This document shows, one piece after another, positions 30,212-40,472 of a stretch of DNA of 64,000 nucleotides. The position numbers and the translations under genes were made by a program. Origin of the DNA: an uncultured Fidelibacterota bacterium (GTDB lineage Bacteria > Fidelibacterota > Marinisomatia > Marinisomatales > UBA1611); NCBI GenBank assembly GCA_913043235.1, contig CAJWLO010000008.1:1-64000 (forward strand). The letters run 5' to 3'. Numbering within the stretch: the stretch's first letter is position 1; each line of letters opens with the position of its first letter. The notes under the pieces were generated by a model. It did not search any database and had not been told where the DNA came from. It saw only the letters and a list, made by a program, of their open reading frames with translations.

Positions 30212-31780
30212 CTAAGATGGTACAGAGACTCGACCTGTGTAAGAGATTATCCTACCCAAACTTATATCTGTATCAGTGGCATCAGACGCACATCTTCCAG
30301 TGACCATAATTTTAATTGTGTGTTCTCCATCAGCTAAATTGGTAACCCATGCAGCAGTAGACTGTGCCGAATTGTTAAGTTCCTTTCGAACATACATATC
30401 CCTCGTTTGAACCAACTCCCCATCAATAAATACTTCAAGTATACCACTTTTATACTGTTGGTTACCCTGGACAAAAATGCAATTCCCTGAAAATTCAGCC
30501 TCAAGATAATCTCCTGCCTGGTTTGATGAATAAAACCTGGGCCTCCCTTTGTGATCTGTTGTCAGCTTCCAGTCTCCGTGCCACTTGAGTTCTGGTGATA
30601 AGTCAGGCTCAATGGTATAAATATCTTGAAATTGCAAATTGGAGAAAGAGACTTCAAGTTCACCACTAAAATTATATATTTGTGGCTTAATTATGATCTT
30701 ATCACTATCAATCTTCCCACCATTTTCCATAATATTTTTAATTGCTAATTCATAACTCAGATCAGTGGCAGAGTTAATGGAAAGGCTTGTGTAGTTATAG
30801 TCCCTACCCATGTAAGGAAGAAGTTCACTTTTGACAGTTTCTGGTAGCATCTCATATCCGTAAATAACACCCATGACACCCCCACAGTTAGCAACATTAG
30901 AATCAGTATCCTGACCACAACGGGTACATATTTTTATTGATTCCAAGAAATCACCCTTGCCATACAAAAGTCCAATTAATATGTATATACCATTAAAGTG
31001 TCCCTGAATATTAAATAGTCCTATTTTGTTACCTTGCTTTGACGGAGGATCTGATTTCGCCCATGGACAAAGATCTTTATTATATTCTTCTTCAAATTTT
31101 TTCCAGGTTATGCGCCAATTGTCAGGATCTTCATCATACCATTCGAGCAGTTTTTTTATCATCACAGAGTATTTACAATTATGAGGAATTACTTTTAACG
31201 ATTTACTTATTAAATCCACAATATTATTATCAAGATAAGCATGTGAGTAAAGAGCAGCCAGAAAAGCTCCTGCGTAATAGCCATCTCCAAAATTCATAAT
31301 ATGCCCTACTTTATCTGAAATTTTCTGTGATGACTCAGATAGTCCAGGCGAAATAATACCTATAAAATCACACTCAATCTGAAAATCAATATCGTCAGCA
31401 TGAGGATTATAGTATGGGTGACCTGATAGACCTGGTGGGATACCTTCTAATAGATTCTGTCTCGCCTGCCCATTAGCATGCCATAACATAAAATCTTTTT
31501 TCCGGAAGACATCTGCAAAATTATCCTGAGTAGCATGCAAACCATGGTCACGTAATATTTCAAGGAATGCCATATTCGTATATAAATCATCTTCATTGTG
31601 TAGCCATATTTTAGGAGCATCAGGATGTATATCAAGACTACCCTCGTATATCTCTCCCTGGGCATCAAACTCCATTGGTTCACCCATTATTGCACCGTAG
31701 GATTTTCCTACCCAGGCACCTAAAATTTTATCTCTCAATGAAGACTTTGATAATGCGAAATATTTGTTGCTGTTTTTCAT
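30212..31780 (-). CDS. ADP-ribosylglycohydrolase-family protein, divergent N-terminal motif, with C-terminal beta-rich domain
   Basis: 522 aa; LRDKILGAWVGKSYGAIMGEPMEF, NEDDLYTNMAFLEIL in place of TDDT, CGQDTDSNVANCGGVMGVIYG; extra C-terminal region HGDWKLTTDHKGRPRFYSSNQAGDYLEAEFSGNCIFVQGNQ...LEVFIDGELV. Confidence 0.85.
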   Translation of the reverse strand: MKNSNKYFALSKSSLRDKILGAWVGKSYGAIMGEPMEFDAQGEIYEGSLDIHPDAPKIWLHNEDDLYTNMAFLEILRDHGLHATQDNFADVFRKKDFMLWHANGQARQNLLEGIPPGLSGHPYYNPHADDIDFQIECDFIGIISPGLSESSQKISDKVGHIMNFGDGYYAGAFLAALYSHAYLDNNIVDLISKSLKVIPHNCKYSVMIKKLLEWYDEDPDNWRITWKKFEEEYNKDLCPWAKSDPPSKQGNKIGLFNIQGHFNGIYILIGLLYGKGDFLESIKICTRCGQDTDSNVANCGGVMGVIYGYEMLPETVKSELLPYMGRDYNYTSLSINSATDLSYELAIKNIMENGGKIDSDKIIIKPQIYNFSGELEVSFSNLQFQDIYTIEPDLSPELKWHGDWKLTTDHKGRPRFYSSNQAGDYLEAEFSGNCIFVQGNQQYKSGILEVFIDGELVQTRDMYVRKELNNSAQSTAAWVTNLADGEHTIKIMVTGRCASDATDTDISLGRIISYTGRVSVPS

Positions 31781-31820
31781 ACAACTTATACGATAAAAAT
31801 AATTTAAAGTTTATTGAATT

Positions 31821-34121
31821 TTATTTTGGACTAAAGCTGTACCAGCCAGCATCTACAATGACTTCATCGATCATAACATCATCCTGCATTAGTTTTACCA
31901 AGACTTTGTGAGGATAGTCAAGATCAAGATCAGATAAATTTATCGTAGCATCATTCCCGCTAAGTTCCATCTTCTCTTCTTCCATCATATTTAAATTATC
32001 CACCGTGTTTATCTGGATACGGGAATTCTCTATCGGGTTTGTTACACGAATCTTTAGTGAACCATCTGCCTGATTCACTTTCAGGTTCTCAGGCATACCC
32101 ACCACACAAGAAATCTTATCTGCCGCCTCCTCAAGAAAAACCAGTCTTGTCTTCCCATCTACTACTTCTGTGGAAAGGGCACGATGGTTCCAGACATCAA
32201 CATAGTGCCAATTTTCAGGATGATCTACCTCTAGGAAAGGTCCAATTAATCGACGAACTCTGCCACGGAGATCTCTACCCCCAACCCCGTGAAACTTGGG
32301 CGCTGATCCTTCATTAAATGTAGCCTCTCTTGATACATTATCGTGATCATTTTGATATACAGGATAGACACATTTATTTGGCACAGGGAATGCATTAATA
32401 TAAATATCTTCTCTCAGGGATTTTACCAAAGGAATTGGGTTATCAGTTAAATACGCATCACTGTTTTCACGAATTATACGACTATAGCGATGAACCATAA
32501 TTCGCTCTATCCAAGTATAACTGTTAATCTCACCAAAGATATCTTCCCAGACAATGAAACCAGTGCCATTAAACAAAGAATTATGCACGAGTGCCTGTCT
32601 ATTCCTACTATTTCGGCTAATATTATGCACGTTATGCTTGGGAAGAAGAAAACGAAACAAATCAATACTAGGCATAACATTAGTTTGAGTACCAACCTGG
32701 TTCCAACTTCCTGTCACAAGCTGCGCATCCGCAAGACCGGGTCTTCCCTCTGATGCAAAAACATTGTCTGGATTGACTGCATCCAGTGCCTTTCGGAAGG
32801 CTATTTCACTATCCTTCATAGTATCAAGAAATATCCCGTCCGCACCAATAGCCTTCGATATCTTTGCCTCTTCGTCATAGTGATTCTGGTTCTTGACCAT
32901 GATATCCCATGGTTTATAGGGTAAATAGACCTGCACTCCTCTTTCATGAGCCTTGTCTACCAATGACTTCAGCCCATTTAAACCACCGGGTAAATCCTCG
33001 TACATAGCAAACTGGTTTCGGTTATCCACACCCATTCGGGGATAATCATGCCAAAGAAGCATGTAATCGTATCCGCCAAAGTTTACCTCTCCTTCATCTA
33101 AAAATCGGTTAATATCAAACTCATTGGTCTCTGGATTGTATATATCATGACCATAAAGAAACGTAAAATGCGACACAAATTGTTTTCTGTAGTATTCTTG
33201 AACTGGGCGATTGTAGTATTTAAAATCAAAGTTTGAGTATATATGTTTTTTGTAGGCATCAAATGCAGCATGCCAGTCCCCTTCATGGGGTCCTATGCGG
33301 CAATCCATTACAACTGTTTCTTCTCCAGGCTCCTGAGTAAGCCGAAACTCTTTCTGATGAAAATCAGCCTTATCATCAAAAATCCAGCTGAATGAAGTAT
33401 TTATTACATGAAAATAAACTCCTCTATTTTCTTTACGGTTAAAAACATCTGTGGGGACTTGCGGATCACTATAATTTGGAAACAGATAAAACTTATAATC
33501 ATCTTGATTATTGATACAGTAGGTAGGTAAGCTGGTAGCATACCTACGAAAATATGTTTCTGTTGGTAAAAAAACATTTAGATCCTCTTTTTTTCCAATT
33601 TTAAGATCCTGAATGACGGGAAACCTAATATTTGCGCTTCTGGTTCGCGGTTCTCGATAAGACCTGCCACCAGTCGCGGTACTAGTGACTACAGATTTCC
33701 AGTAAAGTTCGTGATCTTCACCAATCGAAAAATTCTGCACTATTACCCAAGAGTTTTCCACATAGCTTGATTGTTGACGTATAGAAACTCCTTTTCGCCC
33801 GTCTTTGGTAAATTCTTCTACATTAAATAATTGAAACCCAACATGATCTAATGCCCATGGCTGGGGTGAAGATGTGAAAATCAGATCTTCATTATTTTTC
33901 ATGTAATCGTATCCAGTAGATTTGTCTAACATACTGGTAAGTTTTACAGCATTACCTATTGCTATTGTGTATCGATAACTATTGTTCTCCAATACAACTT
34001 CCTTAACCTGATCCTTGTCAGGAATAAATTTTACATAAGGCTGAGCAGACATTATGGAATAATGAAATAGTGATATTAAGAGAACAATGGGAATTGGCAT
34101 ACTCACCCTAATGCATTTCAT
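31821..34121 (-). CDS. Secreted TIM-barrel glycoside-hydrolase-like protein, paralogue C
   Basis: YDYMLLWHDYPRMGVDNRNQFAMYEDLPGGLNGLKSLVDKAHERGVQVYLPYKPWDIM, AIGADGIFLDTM, NVFASEGRP. Start placed at MKCIRVSMPIPIVLLI (34121) rather than the track start 34154, which overlaps the upstream gene. Confidence 0.75.
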   Translation of the reverse strand: MKCIRVSMPIPIVLLISLFHYSIMSAQPYVKFIPDKDQVKEVVLENNSYRYTIAIGNAVKLTSMLDKSTGYDYMKNNEDLIFTSSPQPWALDHVGFQLFNVEEFTKDGRKGVSIRQQSSYVENSWVIVQNFSIGEDHELYWKSVVTSTATGGRSYREPRTRSANIRFPVIQDLKIGKKEDLNVFLPTETYFRRYATSLPTYCINNQDDYKFYLFPNYSDPQVPTDVFNRKENRGVYFHVINTSFSWIFDDKADFHQKEFRLTQEPGEETVVMDCRIGPHEGDWHAAFDAYKKHIYSNFDFKYYNRPVQEYYRKQFVSHFTFLYGHDIYNPETNEFDINRFLDEGEVNFGGYDYMLLWHDYPRMGVDNRNQFAMYEDLPGGLNGLKSLVDKAHERGVQVYLPYKPWDIMVKNQNHYDEEAKISKAIGADGIFLDTMKDSEIAFRKALDAVNPDNVFASEGRPGLADAQLVTGSWNQVGTQTNVMPSIDLFRFLLPKHNVHNISRNSRNRQALVHNSLFNGTGFIVWEDIFGEINSYTWIERIMVHRYSRIIRENSDAYLTDNPIPLVKSLREDIYINAFPVPNKCVYPVYQNDHDNVSREATFNEGSAPKFHGVGGRDLRGRVRRLIGPFLEVDHPENWHYVDVWNHRALSTEVVDGKTRLVFLEEAADKISCVVGMPENLKVNQADGSLKIRVTNPIENSRIQINTVDNLNMMEEEKMELSGNDATINLSDLDLDYPHKVLVKLMQDDVMIDEVIVDAGWYSFSPK

Positions 34122-34125
34122 TCTA

Positions 34126-34947
34126 TTAGAGATCTTTAACGCATCGGAATCCAATACTTGAACTACGATTAAGAGCGGGGGTCATGAGCCAAAATTTTAA
34201 ACGCTGGTAGTTTGGGACAGGACCTCCTTGGATATACCAACGGCTTCCCTTAGCAAAATAATGACTACCACCGCGTATCCAGCACCAATAATGAAACCCA
34301 TCGGACTGCTTTGAGTCGGTCCATTCCCATACATTTCCTGTCATGTCCAGAACTCCATAGGGACTGGCCCCTTCCGGATAACTGCCTACAGGCTTTGTGC
34401 CTTTCGAATCCATGTTAGCCTTATCTGCATCATATATATTACCCCATGGCCAGGCTCTTCCATCTGTGCTTTGGGCTGCCAGTTGCCACTCTTCTTCAGT
34501 TGGAAGACGCTTTCCTGCCCATGCTGCATATGCTTTTGCATCTTCTATAGAGACCCAGTATACAGGATGATTCGCTTCCCCTGACGGATAGGTCTCATTC
34601 TTCCAGTGCTTTAAAAAATTCTCGGACCATTTAGGTTTGTATCCGCTGGCATCCATAAACTCCTTAAACTGAGCGTTGGTTACTTCTGTTTTGTCCATAA
34701 GATAACCAGGAGTCTCAAACTGATATGTGTTAGTATATCGAATACCTGCATCATCCTGGACAAGACTGTCCAGTGTCAAACCTTCAACCCAACGGTATTC
34801 CACATGAAAAGTGTAATCTGTGGAAGGTATTTGAACCATATCTTCTTTAGTGTTTGTTGTCATTCGTCTATCCATAAATAGTATTATTAGAATAATTATT
34901 CCTATCATAATGATAAAATATTGAAAGACTTTTTTCATTATGCTCAA
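34126..34947 (-). CDS. SUMF/FGE-fold protein (formylglycine-generating-enzyme-like), membrane-anchored, copy B
   Basis: 273 aa; YLMDKTEVTNAQFKEFMDASGYKPKW, HPVYWVSIEDAKAYAAWAGKRLPTEEEWQLAAQ, MTGNVWEWTDS, GFRCVKD. Confidence 0.9.
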   Translation of the reverse strand: MSIMKKVFQYFIIMIGIIILIILFMDRRMTTNTKEDMVQIPSTDYTFHVEYRWVEGLTLDSLVQDDAGIRYTNTYQFETPGYLMDKTEVTNAQFKEFMDASGYKPKWSENFLKHWKNETYPSGEANHPVYWVSIEDAKAYAAWAGKRLPTEEEWQLAAQSTDGRAWPWGNIYDADKANMDSKGTKPVGSYPEGASPYGVLDMTGNVWEWTDSKQSDGFHYWCWIRGGSHYFAKGSRWYIQGGPVPNYQRLKFWLMTPALNRSSSIGFRCVKDL

Positions 34948-35750
34948 TTCTCCATAAAGTGGCCTGACTGGACCATATGCATTGGCTGATAATGGCCATA
35001 GTCACGTACTTTTTTAAATGGCTTATTGGAAACGGCATTGTATGATGCAATATATCCCCAGCGGTGTTCTTTGCTTAGGTTCGCATCCGATCGATGGAGA
35101 AGATTGCAATGAAAGACGAGTGCGTCACCTTCTTCCATCTCAACATATTTTGCAGTATAGCGATTCTCTGCTTCATTTAGGTATTCACTATCAATAATTG
35201 TTTGATCGTTCTCCCTAATATGGTTCAGTCTTCCAAGCTTGTGCGATCCATTAAGTACCTGCAGGCAACCATTTTTCTCGTGAGATTTATCCAGTGCTAT
35301 GTAAATACTCAACATGTCTGGTGCCAATAAACCATAATTATGCCAATAACCATAATCTTGATGCCACTCCCAGGCTCCACCTTCACCAGGATTTTTCATT
35401 GTCATCTTGTGACTATAAATATACACGTCATCTCCAATAATCTCTTTAGCAAGAATCACTAAACGCTCATCTCTTGCGATAAACCCATAAAAATCATCAT
35501 CTGCAGTATACCACATTTTTAGGAGCGTTGTGTTTCCATCTTTATCTGCTTTAATCATGACCTTATCATTTCTCAGATCTTTTTCTAAATCATCCCGAGC
35601 TCTTGAGCGGAATTCATCAATCTCGGTACTGCTAAAAAAATTAGTCCGCAAAAAATATCCATCCAATGCATATTGTTCTTTTTCTTTTTCAGACGGTTTC
35701 AACATTATGGATATCTGATTATTTTTCATTGAAACCATACCATCCAGCAT
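34944..35750 (-). CDS. Phytanoyl-CoA dioxygenase (PhyH)-family Fe(II)/2OG oxygenase
   Basis: 268 aa; GGAWEWHQDYGYWHNYG (HxD), GDALVFHCNLLHRSDANLSKEHRWGYIASYN (distal H and R). Confidence 0.9.
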   Translation of the reverse strand: MLDGMVSMKNNQISIMLKPSEKEKEQYALDGYFLRTNFFSSTEIDEFRSRARDDLEKDLRNDKVMIKADKDGNTTLLKMWYTADDDFYGFIARDERLVILAKEIIGDDVYIYSHKMTMKNPGEGGAWEWHQDYGYWHNYGLLAPDMLSIYIALDKSHEKNGCLQVLNGSHKLGRLNHIRENDQTIIDSEYLNEAENRYTAKYVEMEEGDALVFHCNLLHRSDANLSKEHRWGYIASYNAVSNKPFKKVRDYGHYQPMHMVQSGHFMEN

Positions 35751-38049
35751 CTACAATGACTTGATCGATCATTACATCATTCTGCATTAGTTTTACTAGC
35801 ACTTTGTGGGGATAGTCGAGGTCAAGTTCAGACAATTTGATGGTTGCATCATTACCGCTAAAATTCATTTTTTCTTCTTCCATCATTGTGAGATTATGAA
35901 CGGTATTTATTTGAATACTAGATTCGGCTATGGGATTCGTTACCTTGATATTTAATGAACCACCTATCTGCTCTACTGCCAGATTTCTTGGCATTCCGAC
36001 AACACAAGATATCTTGTCAGGTGCCTCTTCAAGAAAAACAAGTCGGGTCTTACCGTTTACCTCCTCAGTACCAACGTTTCGATGATTCCAGACATCAATA
36101 TAGTGCCAGTCTTTTGGGTGATCTACATCAATAAAGGAACCAATCAGGCGATACACTTCTCCCGATTCATCCCTACCACCTTTACCACGAAATGCTGGCG
36201 CTGAACCCTCATTAATTGTAGCTTTTCGTGATACATTCGCATAATCAATCTGATATGTTGGATATACGCATTTGTTGGGAGCTGGAAAAGCATTGATATA
36301 AATATCCTCCCTCAAATCTCGAACAAGAGGAATAGGACTTTCTGTTAAATACGCATCACTGTTCTCTCGAAGAATCCGGCTGTAGCGATGAATCATAATT
36401 CGTTCATTCCAAGTGTAATTATTAACCTCACCAAATATGTCTTCCCAAACAATAAAACCAGTTCCATTAAACAAAGCATTATGGATTAACTGCTCTCTGT
36501 CCCTTGAACCACGACTAATATTATGTACATTGTGCCTGGGAAGTAAAAAGCGAAAAAGGTCTACATTCGGCATTCTATTTGTTGCTGAGGCAGTCTGGTT
36601 CCAACTGCCTGTTACTAACTGAGCACCAGATATGCTTGGACGTCCCTCGGATACAAAAACATTATCTGGGTTAACCGCATCCAAAGCCTTACGGAATTCG
36701 ACTGCTCCCTCTCCCATAGTATCTAAAAAAATTCCATCCGCCCCAATGGCCTTGGATATACGTGCCTCTTCCATATAATGATTCTGGTTCTTGACCATAA
36801 GATCCCAAGGTTTGTAAGGTAGATAAACTTTTACTCCCCTGGCATGCGCCTTGTCAACCATCAACTTTAAGCCTTTTAGCCCACCAGGCAAATCTTCATA
36901 CATTTTGAATTGGTCGCGGTTATCTACACCCATTCGAGGGTAATCATGCCAAAGAAGCATGTAATCATATCCACCAAAGTTTGCTTCGCCCTCATCCAAG
37001 AATCGGTCAATGTCAAAAACATTGGTTTTAGGGTTGTATATATCGTGACCGTATAAGTACGTGAAATGCGATAACAACTGTTTTCTATACTGTTCCTGAA
37101 TTGGGCGTTCATAATATGTAAAATCAAATGTCGAATAAATGTGCTTTTTATAGGTATCAAAGGCAGCATGCCAGTCCCCTTCATGGGGACCAATGCGACA
37201 GTCTATTACCACGGTCTCTTCGCCCGGCCCTTGAGTTAGACGGAATTCTCTCTGATGAAAATCATCCTTATTTTCAAAACTCCAATCAAAATTTGTTTCC
37301 AGAACATGAAAATAGACCCCTCGATCTTCAGATAGATTATAAATATCAAGAGGGATCAACGGATCATAGCTATTAGTTAAATAAAAAATGAAATCATCTC
37401 GATCATTGATACAATACCTAAGTTCTCCCTTGCCGTAGCTTGATCCAGGAGGTCCTAGCGTCCGTTGGGTTGGTAGAAAAATATTTATATCTTCCCTATC
37501 TCCAATCACCAAATCTTGCATAACAGGAAATCTAAGATCTGCGTGTCTGGTACGTGGCTCACGGAAAGAGCGGCCTGGAGTATCACTAATAATCGTGGAT
37601 TTCCAATAGAGCTCGTGATCCTCACCAAGAGAAAAGTCCTGAACAATCACCCATGAATTTTCTACATAGCTTGATTGCTGGCTGATTGAAACTCCTTTCC
37701 GACCCTTATAACTGATCTCATCAACTGTAAACAGCTGATATCCCGTATTATCTAAAAATCTGTGCCAAGTAGTTGGTCTAAGTGATGAAGTAAAAATCAG
37801 ATCTTGGTTGTTTTCCACATAATCGTAACCTGTAGATTTTTCTAATATGCTCTTTAATCGTACAGCATTATCAATAGCAATAGTATACTTATAAGAACTG
37901 TTTTCCAGCACAATTTCTTTAACCTGTTCCTTATTTGGAACAAAAGTTACCGTTGGCTCGGCAGAAACATTAGCCAACATCAATACAAAAATAATACCTG
38001 GTAAAGAAAGGATTTTCCTTCTAATAACAATTAAAGCTATAACTGACAT
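35719..38049 (-). CDS. Secreted TIM-barrel glycoside-hydrolase-like protein, paralogue B
   Basis: Same architecture as 31821..34121; AIGADGIFLDTMGEGAVEFRKALDAVNPDNVFVSEGRP. Start adjusted from 38088 to 38049 (MSVIALIVIRRK) to remove overlap and give a plausible signal peptide. Confidence 0.75.
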   Translation of the reverse strand: MSVIALIVIRRKILSLPGIIFVLMLANVSAEPTVTFVPNKEQVKEIVLENSSYKYTIAIDNAVRLKSILEKSTGYDYVENNQDLIFTSSLRPTTWHRFLDNTGYQLFTVDEISYKGRKGVSISQQSSYVENSWVIVQDFSLGEDHELYWKSTIISDTPGRSFREPRTRHADLRFPVMQDLVIGDREDINIFLPTQRTLGPPGSSYGKGELRYCINDRDDFIFYLTNSYDPLIPLDIYNLSEDRGVYFHVLETNFDWSFENKDDFHQREFRLTQGPGEETVVIDCRIGPHEGDWHAAFDTYKKHIYSTFDFTYYERPIQEQYRKQLLSHFTYLYGHDIYNPKTNVFDIDRFLDEGEANFGGYDYMLLWHDYPRMGVDNRDQFKMYEDLPGGLKGLKLMVDKAHARGVKVYLPYKPWDLMVKNQNHYMEEARISKAIGADGIFLDTMGEGAVEFRKALDAVNPDNVFVSEGRPSISGAQLVTGSWNQTASATNRMPNVDLFRFLLPRHNVHNISRGSRDREQLIHNALFNGTGFIVWEDIFGEVNNYTWNERIMIHRYSRILRENSDAYLTESPIPLVRDLREDIYINAFPAPNKCVYPTYQIDYANVSRKATINEGSAPAFRGKGGRDESGEVYRLIGSFIDVDHPKDWHYIDVWNHRNVGTEEVNGKTRLVFLEEAPDKISCVVGMPRNLAVEQIGGSLNIKVTNPIAESSIQINTVHNLTMMEEEKMNFSGNDATIKLSELDLDYPHKVLVKLMQNDVMIDQVIVDAGWYGFNEK

Positions 38050-38056
38050 GAATCGT

Positions 38057-40399
38057 CTAATCAACATCAAAATTAAACCATCCGGCATCTACAATGACCT
38101 GATCGATCATTACATCTTCCTGCATTAGCTTTACCAAAACTTTGTGAGGATAGTCAAGATCAAGATCAGATAAATTTACCGTAGCATCATTCCCGCTAAG
38201 TTCCATCTTCTCTTCTTCCATCATATTTAAATTATCCACCGTGTTTATCTGGATACGGGAATTCTCTATCGGGTTTGTTACACGAATCTTTAGTGAACCA
38301 TCTGCCTGATTCACTTTCAGGTTCTTGGGCATCCCCACAACACAAGACATCTTGTCTGGGGCTTCTTCAAGAAAAACAAGACGGGTCTTGCCATTGACAT
38401 CTTCGGTACCAACATTTCTATGATTCCAGACATCTATATAATGCCAGTCTTTTGGATGATCTACATCGATAAAAGGACCAATCAGGCGGGGTGTTTTCCC
38501 TTCCCAATCTTTTCCACCTTTTCCACGAAACCTAGGTGCTGAGCCATCATTAATAATCGCTCTTCTAGATACACTTTCATAGTCATTCTGATAAGTTGGG
38601 TAAACACATTTACTGGATACAGGAAATGCATTAATGTAAATATCATCACGTAAATCTCGGACAAGAGGAATAGGATTTTCTGTTAAATAGGCATCGCTAT
38701 TTTCCCGAAGGATTCTACTATATCGATGGATCAAAATGCGCTCATTCCAGGAATATTGATTGATCTCACCAAAAATATCCTCCCAAACAATAAACCCAGT
38801 TCCATTAAACAAGGCATTATGGATCAACTGCTCCCTGTCCCTTGCCCCCCGATTAATATTATGTACATTGTGCTGGGGTAGTAAAAACCGAAACAAGTCC
38901 ACATTAGGCATGGTATTTGTCGCTGACCCAGACTGATTCCAGCTGCCAGTGACCAACTGTGCATCTGCAATGCTGGGCCGACCTTCTGAAACGAAAACAT
39001 TGTCTGGATTGACTGCATCCAGTGCCTTGCGAAATGCAACCTCACTATCTCTCATAGTATCCAGAAAAACTCCATCTGCTCCAATAGCCTTGGATATCCG
39101 CGCTTCTTCCGTATAATGATTCTGGTTCTTTACCATAATATCCCACGGCTTGTAGGGAATATATACATGCACTCCCCGCGCATGGGCCTTATCCACCATA
39201 AGACGCAGACCTGCTAGGCCTCCCGGCAAATCTTCGTACATGGAAAACTGGTTCCGGTTGTCTACACCCATGCGTGGATAATCATGCCAAAGAAGCATAT
39301 AGTCGTATCCACCGAAGTTTTCCTCTCCTTCATCTAAAAATCGATCAATCTCAAACTCATTGGTCTTCGGGTTATATATGTCATGACCATATAGAAAGGT
39401 AAAATGGGATACCAGTTTCTTTCGATACTCCTGCTGCACTGGACGTTCATAATATTTAAAATCAAAGGTCGAATAGATATGCTTTTTATAGGCATCAAAG
39501 CCAGCGTGCCAGTCCCCTTTATGGGGACCTATGCGGCAATCCATTACAACCGTCTCTTCACCAGGCTCTTGGACTAGTTTAAAGTCTCGATTTGTCAGGT
39601 CTTTTTTGTCTTCAAAGCTCCAATCAAATCCGGTATCCAGAACATGAAAGTAGATTCCCCTATCCTCTGCGAGATTAAAAACATCTGTTGGAACCTTTGG
39701 GTCTGTAGTATTTGTGAGATAAAATCCAGGAACTCTGGTCGCTTCAAATTCTGTTGAAGATTCAACGTATTGTGATTTACCGGCATCATCTTTATTATCT
39801 ATGTAATACCTATTGCCAGAAGGATAAAAATAACTCATCCCCTGTTTATCACCAATTATTAGATCTTGAATAACAGGAAATTTAACTGTGGATGGTCGGG
39901 CACGTGGGACTCGATAAGAGCGCCCTCCAGTTGCAGTATTGGTAATAGTAGATTTCCAATAAAGTTCACTATCATCCCCCAGAGAAAACTCTTGTACAAC
40001 AACCCAGGAATTCTCCACATAGCTTGATTGCTGCCAGATGGAGACACCCTTTCTTCCATCTTTGCTGACTTCATCAACTGTAAATAATTGGTACCCAACA
40101 TTATCTAACCATCTTCCTTTAGGATAGCAAGAAGTAAAAATAAGTGGCTCATTATTTTCTAGATAATCGTAACCAGATAACTTGTCGATTATACTTACAA
40201 GCCTGACAGCATTATCGATCGTAATGGTGTACTGGTGACTTGTATTTTCCAATATAATCTCTTTGACCTGTTCCTTATCTGGAACGTATTTTAATGTTAT
40301 CGTTGATTTTGCCATTAATTGCCCTAATGTTAATGATAATAAAACTGGTATAGCAGAAACGCTAAATACCTTACAAAACAATCTAATTACTTTTTTCAT
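38057..40399 (-). CDS. Secreted TIM-barrel glycoside-hydrolase-like protein, paralogue A
   Basis: 780 aa; signal MKKVIRLFCKVFSVSAIPVLLSLTLGQLMA; same core motifs as the other two copies. Confidence 0.75.
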   Translation of the reverse strand: MKKVIRLFCKVFSVSAIPVLLSLTLGQLMAKSTITLKYVPDKEQVKEIILENTSHQYTITIDNAVRLVSIIDKLSGYDYLENNEPLIFTSCYPKGRWLDNVGYQLFTVDEVSKDGRKGVSIWQQSSYVENSWVVVQEFSLGDDSELYWKSTITNTATGGRSYRVPRARPSTVKFPVIQDLIIGDKQGMSYFYPSGNRYYIDNKDDAGKSQYVESSTEFEATRVPGFYLTNTTDPKVPTDVFNLAEDRGIYFHVLDTGFDWSFEDKKDLTNRDFKLVQEPGEETVVMDCRIGPHKGDWHAGFDAYKKHIYSTFDFKYYERPVQQEYRKKLVSHFTFLYGHDIYNPKTNEFEIDRFLDEGEENFGGYDYMLLWHDYPRMGVDNRNQFSMYEDLPGGLAGLRLMVDKAHARGVHVYIPYKPWDIMVKNQNHYTEEARISKAIGADGVFLDTMRDSEVAFRKALDAVNPDNVFVSEGRPSIADAQLVTGSWNQSGSATNTMPNVDLFRFLLPQHNVHNINRGARDREQLIHNALFNGTGFIVWEDIFGEINQYSWNERILIHRYSRILRENSDAYLTENPIPLVRDLRDDIYINAFPVSSKCVYPTYQNDYESVSRRAIINDGSAPRFRGKGGKDWEGKTPRLIGPFIDVDHPKDWHYIDVWNHRNVGTEDVNGKTRLVFLEEAPDKMSCVVGMPKNLKVNQADGSLKIRVTNPIENSRIQINTVDNLNMMEEEKMELSGNDATVNLSDLDLDYPHKVLVKLMQEDVMIDQVIVDAGWFNFDVD

Positions 40400-40472
40400 C
40401 TGATGACCTTTTTAAAAATTATAGAGAATGCATTAATGCTCTAATTAAAACTTCAAGAAATACAATAGAGCG

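Noticed and set aside
38057-38088. Recurrent ~30-bp gene overlaps in the SUMF/TIM-barrel cluster as a coupling device
   Set aside because: Later in-frame ATGs (38049; 34121) give plausible signal peptides and remove the overlaps, so they are probably over-extended ORF starts.
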